From assembly GCF_030272615.1 (NCBI RefSeq), contig NC_081406.1, positions 478,792,900-478,856,899 of the forward strand: a stretch of 64,000 nucleotides of DNA, in the 5' to 3' direction. This DNA is from Cryptomeria japonica. Its lineage: Eukaryota > Streptophyta > Pinopsida > Cupressales > Cupressaceae. Both the position numbers and the translations under genes were made by a program. Below, piece by piece: positions 56,291-64,000 of the stretch (position 1 is the stretch's first letter; every line of letters begins with the position of its first letter). A model generated the notes under the pieces. The model searched no databases. It saw only the letters and a list, made by a program, of their open reading frames with translations, and was not told the origin of the DNA.

Positions 56291-57935
56291 AAATCAAAAT
56301 TAAAATCAGTAAAAAATATAGTTTCAACTATAGAGAAAATTCAAAAATTTAAATGATTGTGCACATTGGAAGGATTAATTCGCCCAGGGCTGTATTTTTG
56401 GCCAAAATATGAAGTGTTATATATCGCCAGAAAGCTCTCGGAATGAGGAATTCGGTCAAGTAGTTAATTTTGACAAATTTGGGATATTTGGAGAGCAATT
56501 TCCACGGGAATGAAGAAGATATTCTTGCAGTTAGGGACAAAGGAGACACTTGGCAATTTCGGTTGCAGATCTGATCTTTCCCTCCTCTTCTTATTCTCAA
56601 TTCTTCTCATTTGTAAGAGTTCCAAAATTTTGGCAAAATGCTCTAGATTTGATGGCTTCCAATTCTGAGTTCTTTTCAAAATTGTACAAGGCAATGTCCT
56701 TTTCCAGAGAATAGAGTTTGATTCTTGCTATAGATGTTTTGCTGCAGGTTCTTGTGTATGTAAGGCATGCACAAATTCACATAGAATTTGTCTCTAAATG
56801 TATATCTCTTTGTTATAAATTGAAGCCTCAAGGAGGCTAAAGTTTGTCAATTTCAAGGAAATTGTTGTGGTTGTTTGCAGACATTCTTCAAGGAAGAATT
56901 TAAATTCTGTAATAGATCATAGATAATGGGATATATATTTTTGGATCTGATGATTTTGTGAGTGAGCTGAGTAATGCAATTTTGTAAGGCATTAATGCAG
57001 GGATATTTAATGATGAAGGTGGATTTGCAGTACATGCTTTCATTTACAGTTTGATATATGACTCTATTGCCCTTGGATAAGGCACTGGTCTTGCAAGTTT
57101 GGGGATGTTTTCAGATCAAACAATTTAAAAGATAAATCTATTTCCCTTTATGTTTTGGGGTTAATGTTCTATCCTTCCAAAGCTCTATTTCACCTATTAT
57201 TTGTATAAGATCCAGCCCATCTATACGTGTTACCTAATTTGCTGAGCTTGTGGAATGGTTTGTCTGCTTATTGTTGTTGCAGTCTTATGTTTGTGATTGC
57301 TGTATTTAATGCATCAAAAGGGTGTCCCCTCCTAGGTCTAGCAGAACCTGAAGTGCAGGAGGATCATTAGGATCCTATGTTATGTTGTCCAAGCCCTAAG
57401 GTGTTTCATTGATTGAGATTGGCTCTCTCATAGATAGATTTGCAGGTGTTCTTGGGTTATCACTTTTGGTGAACTACAGATTCCTCAACCAGAGTTTGAC
57501 TAAGGAAAATCCCTATCCACAACCATTCTCCCTCTCTTTTCTTTGTGTAGGTTGCAAATGCATGACTTTAATTGCAAGTTTGGGCTTTATTTATAGAGAC
57601 GAAAGAACCATTTTCATTTCACGGATTTTGTGGAGACAATGAACATTCCTTCCACAGTCCCGATGACTTTTCTCCAAATTTGCAGGGTAGATCCATATTA
57701 GTCTAATTAACTCAGATCTGAAGTTACAACGTGATCCTGAACTGGTAGCCTCACATTTTACTAATTTCCTCTCTTTTCCACATTGTCAACAAGTCAACTT
57801 TCTTATTTAAAGAGGGTAAATCACACTTCAACCACTTGCAATCCACTCAGAATTCACATCCTTGTTTCCCTTGAATTTGGATCTAGTGGATTCATACCCA
57901 TCTTTTGAATGTAAAGTTCCTCCCAAATGAAAATC
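56291..57935 (+). other. Probable upstream part of the element H LTR; no gene seen
   Basis: The AT-rich sequence has no long frame. The segment near 57645-57745 resembles 3695-3790 in the D LTR (TCC-GATGACTTTTC, CCAAATTTGCAGGG, GAAGTTACA). TATTTAAAG near 57805 could be a TATA box. The LTR start was not located. Confidence 0.35.
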
Positions 57936-57982
57936 ATCCTAGTGACTTCCTTTCTCTCTCCTAGGTGGGGAGTCACTAGGAT
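57936..57982. other. 12-bp perfect inverted repeat near the H LTR end
   Basis: ATCCTAGTGACT (57936-57947) and AGTCACTAGGAT (57971-57982) are exact complements around a 23-base pyrimidine-then-G-rich loop, 18 bp before the LTR end at 58000. Its position matches the U5 hairpins of A, B, D and E. Confidence 0.6.
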
Positions 57983-58003
57983 CCAATTTTCCACTTTACA
58001 TTT

Positions 58004-58019
58004 TGGTGAACCCAACATT
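58004..58019 (+). other. primer-binding site of element H
   Basis: TGGTGAACCCAACATT follows the LTR end TTTACA by three bases. Its first ten bases match the D site, so H is a plus-strand element of a related group. Confidence 0.7.
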
Positions 58020-58879
58020 TTACACATTAATTCTGATTTCTCATTATTAGATTTGATTAATTGCAATTTGAATTTCAAATTTTTCATTTTCAAGTTTGAT
58101 CTATTTTTAAATTTTAGAGGTTAATTGCATGAAAAACCCTAATTTTTTATTTTTAGAAAATTAAGCTTGTGAGGTGTAAAATTTTAATTGCTTGTTTTAG
58201 ATTTGATTTCTATTTCAAAATTGCAATTCAAATCTGTTTCTTTATTCTTAAAATTCAGTGGTTAAATCATAAAACCCTAATTTTTAAGATTCTTATATTT
58301 TCAACCTTGGACTACAAGTTTGACCAATCTAGACATCTCCAAATTGGATGTTTTTTGGATTCCGTATTAAAATCATAATCTATATCATCCCTAAATTTTT
58401 TGAAAAAGTTGGTCGAACCGTGCGCGTTCTCGCCATGGTCCTCGACTTTTTTCCCAAAATTTTGAGAGACGGAATTGACTATATTTTTCTGCTCAAATCC
58501 AAAAAATCAGCGTACTTTATCAATTTTAACACTCTCTAAGGTCAAACATAAATTCAAAATTCATCAAATTCACATCTCAAAATTAATTTTCATAAAAAGG
58601 TCCTAATTTTAGATCTGCTTTTCTAGCAAATTTAGATTTTACTTAAGAGACTTTTAATGATAATTAATAAATTGGATCAACTTGCTTTTTCACACGTGAT
58701 TACATTAATTTTTGCATATATATATATATATCATGTGTCAAATAACAGTTTCTTCCATTTCCTATTGATTCTCTTTCTTCATAGCACTTGGTCATATTGT
58801 GTTGTTAGGATTTTCAAATTATTTTCTTTTCAGCTAGATCTCAAAGCTTTCATGTATCATTTATGTTGCATTATGGTGA
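58020..58879 (+). other. Leader of element H
   Basis: An AT-rich noncoding stretch after the PBS. It contains CGCGTTCTCGCCATGGTCC (near 58420-58440) flanked by AAATTTT palindromes, like 3655-3740 in the D LTR. A short (AT)n tract lies near 58715. Confidence 0.4.
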
Positions 58880-60061
58880 TGTTAACAAAATGCATTTAAT
58901 ATGTTAAGAATCTTAAATATTTTGTAGATCCTAAATCTAAAGATCCTAACCCTTGTACCTCTCCTAGGGTATCTTGTGTGAAAGAAATAAGATCTAATTC
59001 TTTACCCAATGATCTTTCTACAAGAGAGAAAGCATTAGAAAGTAATATGGATCCATCTTTTTCTTCTAAATATATCCTTGAGCAAGAGGGCAATATGAAA
59101 ACATCAACATTCTTACATCTTTAGATACTCCTTATTCTCCTAAGACCTATCTTCAATATCAAAGTCTATGTAGGGAGGATGATGACATGAATTTTATTCA
59201 TGACCTTTCTCCTCGCATAGAAATCACTAAAAATGAGTTTTTTGATGATGAAGATGTTCGTCCCCAATCTTCCAAAAAGGATAAGCTTGATAAAGGCAAA
59301 GAGATTGTCATTTCACATGATACTCCTCCTCCATCTACAAATCCTTTTCTACCTCCTTACACATCATATTTCAAAGAAAATCATGATCCTGTTCCTCCAT
59401 CTATTCAATTGTAACATTCTTATAGTCTTGGCTTTCATATAATTACAAAACAAGGTTTTAAAGGACAAGGAATTGGGAAATTTGAGTATGGAATCCGTGT
59501 CCCTATAAACCTTCCTACACAAACTACTACAAGAGGCCTAGGAAGTGGTACCCCTCTTTCTATGGATGAATTCCTTAGGCTTCAAAATTTTAAATATTAC
59601 CTTCAAAAACAACAAATCAAGAGAGCCTGCAAGAATGCTTCTTCTTTAAAGTGTCATTTTTGTTCATTTATCAAACCCGTGACCATAATGCTGATGATTG
59701 CCCTGATTTTTATAAATCTATTCAAGATGGCATAAATACTAGCAAAATTATAATTGTGGATAATGAAGCTTCTTCTCCTAACAAATCCTCTTCTTCATGG
59801 CAAGATGATATTTACCATCCTAACAGATTAGCTTCAAGAATCTATTGGAGATTGAAATATGACAAGAACATTTCCTTTCCTCCTCAAAATAAAAACAAAA
59901 ATCTTAAGCAAGTGAAAGGTATTGAATATTGCATTTTTCGTGATTCATATTCACATTCTCTTGGAAAATGTTATTCATTTAGGAAATTTGTTCAACTACA
60001 ATTCCCATGTGATCACCTAAGGGTAGATTCCTTGCACACATTTGTCTCACAACAGATCTAG
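58880..60061 (+). pseudogene. gag-pol fragment of element H with a G-patch-like segment and a broken zinc knuckle
   Basis: Translation with several stops gives a charged region (59187-59411, ending TNPFLPPYTSYFKENHD). A TAA at 59412 follows, then an open segment with GFKGQGIGKFEYGIRVPINL and RGLGSG (59445-59545), the pattern of a G-patch (Gly-rich nucleic-acid-binding motif). At about 59650 CHFCSFIK shifts by one frame into TRDHNADDC, which together would form a C2HC knuckle (Cys-X2-Cys-X8-His-X4-Cys spacing, not canonical). The last open part is 59651-60061 (GIEYCIFRDSYSHSLGKC). G-patches are found in the gag-pol proteins of some retroelements. The assignment to Ty3/gypsy rests on the PBS type and this motif. 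Confidence 0.55.
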
Positions 60062-60876
60062 CTATATTTCTTGGTAAAAACATCATGCCTTAGCACTTCT
60101 CTTCCTTTCATGTTGCTCTTCACCCTATGGCCCATTTAATGAGAGCTCTTTATTATTAGTGGTGGTATTGTTTCACTTTAACATACTTTGGGGCAGCCAC
60201 ATGAAGTCCATTTTTCGTCTTCTTTCTATAAATTTATCTCTATCTTTGTGCATTATTGATTATTAGATCTCTTTTCTTGCATAGGGTTATTATTATGTGA
60301 GAATATAGTTGTTCTTTGGTTTTCCTCTTTGCTTGGAGAGGGGCATCTTCAATGAACACTGTACTTCTTCTCTTTCCTTCATTCTCTTGGAAATCTTACC
60401 TCTTCTATGGTTTCGATTATTCGCAAGTATGATATGCCCCTTAGCAAGGAATGATCTCTTGGGAGGTATGTATCACTTTCTTGAGAATATTTTATTCGAC
60501 TCGGATGACATATCACTTGAAACTAATCACCATCAAAACATGTGTAATGTTTCTCCTTGTTCTCCTCACTTGGGGGGCAAGGATTTTCACTCCATTCCCT
60601 TTCTTTCTTTCTCATTTATCATTATTTTCTTTAGGGGCTGTATTTTTCATATATGATTATCATTTCTTACAATGGTATGCCTTTATGATTAATCCCCCTT
60701 GGGGAATATATGATGCTTTTTCTTTTCGAAGATTACCACTTCTTGAGACATGCATTTTACATTTACTAATGTCTTTTCTTGCATGTGTTCATGTAATTTC
60801 ATTGAACATTTGCTTATGTTTAATCTATCTATAGTAGATTGTGTAAGCTCTTCTCATTGTCCTACACTTGGAGGTG
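60062..60876. other. No gene seen
   Basis: Pyrimidine-rich sequence with repeated CTTGGGG(G)- and CCTT-rich phrases between H coding remnants and the I LTR. Frames here (60309-60834) are low complexity and overlap each other without recognisable motifs. Confidence 0.4.
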
Positions 60877-61936
60877 TGATGCTAAAAATGTTGTTAGTAT
60901 AAGAGGCATACACATATAATGAGACAATAAGATGTAATTGAAAAGCTTAATTTCAAAACTAAATCAAAGATGCAAACCATAAGCCTTCCTTGAAATGTCC
61001 CATTTTCCTCTATTCTTGAGGACCTTGAAGGTGTTGGATTGATGGGCTCTCAGTGGACCAATGAACTCCAAAGTGACAACTCAAGAGTTGAGTAGCTATT
61101 TGATCATGATTGACTATGGAGATGATATGAAATGCATGATTTAAGAAACTAGATTAACATGTTATGATATATCCAAAAGCTAATTACTAGATAATTGAAA
61201 TGCAAATTGCCTATAGTAATGATGCCTAAATTGATATGAGATGGGATCCTTATTGCTCCAAAATGGGGGATATTTATAGGAATTCCAAGGCCAAAGTTGA
61301 GGTGGCAGGAATCGACGGTCCAAATTTGATCTAAAGATATCAAGGGCTAAGATTGAGGAAGTTGGAGAAGAGGATGGAGGAAGAGACACTTGTCATCTCT
61401 GTGGAGACAAGTGTCAAGGAGCTTTTCTCATGAGAGGGCAAGTGTCCAAGGGAGGAGACATGTGGCAGAAGTGCCATGTGTCTCAAGGAAAGAATATCCA
61501 CACCATGGGAGGTTAGGATAAGGAGGTTAGAATGTGCAAGATAGGATAGGGTTAGTTAGACCCAAGATTAGATTGAATGGGTTAAGTTAGGAGATGGTTA
61601 GGTTAGATGGTTAAAGTTAGGAGCCATGTGCACATTTGAATTTAGAAATTCAAATAATTGGAAAATGGTAATTAATCTCAACAAACTTGAGTTTGTTAAT
61701 CTTAATTAGGGATTAGAAGAATTGATTAATATGGGGAGACATTAATTAATTTATAATTAATTAATCAAAGAGGGATGTGAGATAAACTATATAAATAAAT
61801 CATTTAGATTTATTTACTAGTAGATGAATAGAGAAATTAATTAAATTGCTTGTGAATTCAATTAATTGGGAAGGGGAATTAATCAAATAATTGCGTATTC
61901 AATTAACTATCTTCAAACCATTTTTAGGTGTATACA
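60877..61936 (-). repeat. 3' LTR of element I (about 1060 bp, outer end uncertain)
   Basis: The inner end is well supported by the PPT; the outer end is placed at the TG at 60877 by weak similarity to the C LTR. A perfect hairpin GACACTTGT...ACAAGTGTC lies at about 61385-61416. Confidence 0.55.
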
Positions 61937-61982
61937 TTTTGCCCCTCTTTGAAGCGATGTGTGACGACGCGTTGGTTCAAAG
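61937..61982. other. PPT of element I and junction hairpin
   Basis: The hairpin 61947-61982 has outer arms CTTTGAA/TTCAAAG and an inner stem with two wobbles; its total length equals that of C (36 nt). Confidence 0.55.
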
Positions 61983-62085
61983 AAAACTTGATTGATGATG
62001 TTGTTGATATTGATTTTGATAGGATGTAGATTCGATCTTGATTTGATGCAGATTTGGTTTCGATGTGATACTGTTTTGATTTGGA

Positions 62086-62275
62086 GATGATAAATCTTGA
62101 TATGATGTGGTTTCGATTTTGGAGATGATAGACCTCGATATGATGCGGATTCGATGTTGGAGATGATAAATCTCGATATGACGCAGATTCGATGTTTGGG
62201 ATGATATGATGCCGATGTGATGTGGATTCGATGTTTGAGATGATAAATCTCGATATGATGCCCCAGACGCTGATT
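62086..62275. repeat. 38-bp tandem repeat in element I
   Basis: Five units of GATGATAAATCTCGATATGA + TG(C/T)GGATTCGATGTTGGA type, each 38-39 bp and slightly different, end at ATGCCCCAGACG. Confidence 0.85.
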
Positions 62276-62506
62276 GATAGATATTGATGCGAGGATGCCC
62301 CCTCAGGAGATCAATTGAGATAATTGACCTTTGGAGTTTTTTGGATCTTTGCGAAATTGATTTCCCGATAGACTATTGGATGATTCCTGCAACTGTGGTT
62401 GATGAAATTGCGAGTTCTTCGATCACTTTGATGTGGTTCTTGATGTGATGATTGATAGAGTTTGATTGAATTGATAAGATTGATTAGATTGATGAGATTG
62501 AGATCA

Positions 62507-62640
62507 AGTCTGGTTTCAGGAATGGCCCCTCCTGTATAAGACAAAGATGATCAAAGCGTTTGGTTTCAGGAATGATATATCCTGTATAAGACTTGATCAA
62601 AACATCGGGTTCCAGGAAGGATTTATCCTGTATAAGACAT
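62507..62640. repeat. Three-copy GGTTTCAGGAA...CCTGTATAAGAC repeat
   Basis: Copies begin near 62510, 62560 and 62607, about 45-50 bp apart. Each pairs CAGG with CCTG over 10-15 bp. Two related copies are in C at 23262-23345. Confidence 0.75.
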
Positions 62641-62789
62641 GATAGAAAGGATCAGGTAAGATGGATTCATAGAATTGACAAGATTGATTGGATAAAGAAC
62701 TGATAGTTTGTTGATATCATGTTGCAGGAAGATACATATATGCTGATGTGGGCTCATTTGAGGGGGTAGAATAAGATTCGCATTGGGTT

Positions 62790-63000
62790 TTTCAAGTTTT
62801 TTTTTAAAAATTCCATACGCCTCCCAAATTTTTATTTATTTATGCATGCATGTGTTTTCCAAAAAAATACATAGAATTATTTTTTATTTTATTTTTTTAA
62901 CAAAATGTCTTTTTTGCTTTTATTTTTTTTAAAATGTCGTTTTATTTTTGTGAAAAAAAAAATGTCGTTTTTATTTTTAAAAATGTCATTTTGCAATTTT
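62790..63000. repeat. T-rich tract with AATGTC spacers
   Basis: Runs of T alternate with AAAATGTC(G/T)TTTT about five times between 62900 and 62995. It corresponds in position to the T-rich minisatellite of C. Confidence 0.75.
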
Positions 63001-63001
63001 T

Positions 63002-63205
63002 TTGGGGAGGGGAGCCGATGGTGCGGCGGCGGCCACCGACGCCACCACGGGCACCGCGAGCGCCACCCCAGCCGCTGGCGGCGCTGTGAGAGGCGCCACG
63101 GGCACCACCGTAGCTGCCGTCGGTGCTGCGAGAGGCGCTGCAAGTGCCACCGCAGCTGCTGGCGGCATTGTGGGCGGAGCCGCCAGCGCCACGGGGGCCG
63201 CGGGT
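63002..63205. repeat. GC-rich 42-bp repeat island
   Basis: About four units of roughly 36-42 bp with GCCACCGCAGCTGCTGGCGG-like sequence lie between long T tracts. The local composition changes abruptly from nearly all A/T to mostly G/C. Ala-rich frames on both strands (minus 63192-62986, plus 63002 onward) follow from the repeat and are probably not genes. Confidence 0.85.
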
Positions 63206-63600
63206 TTTGTTTTTTTTTTTTCGATTTTTTCGATTTTTTTTTTTTTTTTTGATTTTTTGAGGATTTTTTATTTTTTATTTTTTCGATTTTTTGAGGTTTT
63301 TTATTTTTTTTTTATTTTGAGGTTTTTTTTTTTCGATTTTGAGGATTTTTTACGATTTTTTGAATTTTTTTTTTTTGATTTTGAGGATTTTTGATGATTT
63401 TTTTATTTTTTATTTTTTTTTCGATTTTGATGATTTTTTTATTTTTTTTCAATTTTGATGATTTTTTATTTTTTTTCAATTTTGACGTTTTTTGACGATT
63501 TTTTGATTTTTTTTTTTAACAATTTTTTGATTTTTTTTTTTCGATTTTGATGATTTTTTTTTTATTTTTTTTATTTTGATGATTTTTCGCGAGTTTGATC
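63206..63600. repeat. T-rich tract with GATTTTGA(T/G)GATTTT units
   Basis: About twelve degenerate units such as TCGATTTTGAGGATTTTT alternate with runs of T. No coding potential. Confidence 0.85.
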
Positions 63601-64000
63601 TGATTTTTCTTTTAATTTTGATTTTTTCCGATTTTTCGCTCCGCGTCTTAGTGGTCACACTGATATGAGATAGTGATGTATTCATGTACACCTTTTTGTG
63701 ATGAGATATTGATGATTCTCGCGATGTATATTTTGTGATGTATCTCCTATATTTTGTGATATCATTGTACATTGGACATTTGATCTTGTTTTGATGATAT
63801 GATATGCAGTCGATCCTATTCGCTCTATATGACCTATGAGATGATGGATGCATTTTGTTTGACATATGATTATGATGTGCAGTCACTTTCATGATGTATG
63901 CATGATGTATGCTTTAATTTCTATGTGCTTATGAATTCTAGATGATGGATATATGATGATGCAGTATTTACATGATGTATGCTTGATGTATGCATGGTGA
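63601..64000. other. Right end of window, noncoding
   Basis: Rich in ATGATGTATGC and GATATGATATG phrases; no gene seen. It lies within element I. Confidence 0.5.

Larger units (their letters stand above)
60877..64000 (-). mobile_element. Element I: 3' end of a minus-strand relative of element C
   Basis: An LTR end (CCATTTTTAGGTGTATACA, 61918-61936) and PPT complement (TTTTGCCCCTCTTT) match those of C (19847-19879). Shared internal blocks in the same order are the junction hairpin, ATGCCCCAGAC, GCCCCCTCA, the GGTTTCAGG...CCTGTATAAGAC motif and a long T-rich tract. The rest of the element lies beyond the right edge. The PMD gene present in C is absent here. Confidence 0.7.

Noticed and set aside
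58395-58460. GC-rich CGCGTTCTCGCCATGG block as a CpG island or gene start
   Set aside because: It is a short motif shared with the D LTR and is followed by AT-rich noncoding sequence.
62986-63394. Ala-rich proteins on both strands
   Set aside because: They are products of the GC-rich 42-bp repeat and the T-rich tracts; neither has a start context or domain.
63476-63892. 138-codon Lys-rich minus-strand ORF
   Set aside because: Its Lys/Ile-rich half is the reverse complement of T-rich simple repeat.

Overview
The window reads as intergenic DNA of a large seed-plant genome, most likely a gymnosperm (inference: AT-rich DNA, deep nesting of old LTR elements, no ordinary genes). I found no rRNA, tRNA, CRISPR array or intact cellular gene. 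Nearly all of it can be assigned to LTR retroelements inserted into one another, several placed by LTR ends (TG...CA), primer-binding sites (PBS), polypurine tracts (PPT) and 5-bp target-site duplications (TSD). Letters A-I below are my own names.

Left to right: (D) 1-4076, the 5' end of a minus-strand Ty3/gypsy-type element with LTR, PBS and a gag-protease frame running off the left edge. (F) a decayed minus-strand protein gene that starts at 34117 and ends near 4082. It was split by (B), a 27-kb interval at 6769-33749. B is a minus-strand element that itself received (A) at 8217-15942 with TSD GTAAA, and (C) at 18899-31704, a larger element carrying an antisense plant mobile domain (PMD) gene and a solo LTR (24087-24602). 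(G) 34379-50718 has two ~3.1-3.3 kb direct repeats (probable LTRs) around a gag-only interior. One of these repeats was interrupted by (E) at 41607-48192, TSD TATAT, and the other repeat keeps the empty site. G lies inside an array of imperfect palindromes that resumes at 50719. A solo LTR of the E family follows at 51329-52087 (TSD TAAAT). From 52218 to 58000 there is LTR-like sequence without coding potential, including a U6-spaced snRNA-type promoter. (H), plus strand, has a PBS at 58004 and a broken frame with a G-patch-like segment. (I) 60877-64000 is the 3' end of a minus-strand relative of C.

The most interesting system is the A/B/E group. These are LTR elements of about 6.4-7.7 kb with an initiator-Met PBS and no visible reverse transcriptase, integrase or protease. 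Each encodes two proteins of its own: a coiled-coil protein with four or five CCHC zinc knuckles just after the PBS, and a ~1,000-1,100-residue second protein with a conserved N-terminal domain I cannot name, a Lys/Pro-rich middle and a coiled-coil end. Two RNA/DNA hairpins, one near the LTR end beside the PBS and one bracketing the PPT-LTR junction, persist across families although their stem sequences differ. Such elements must borrow polymerase functions from another element. A second notable point is that C carries a PMD cassette that its relative I lacks at the matching place.
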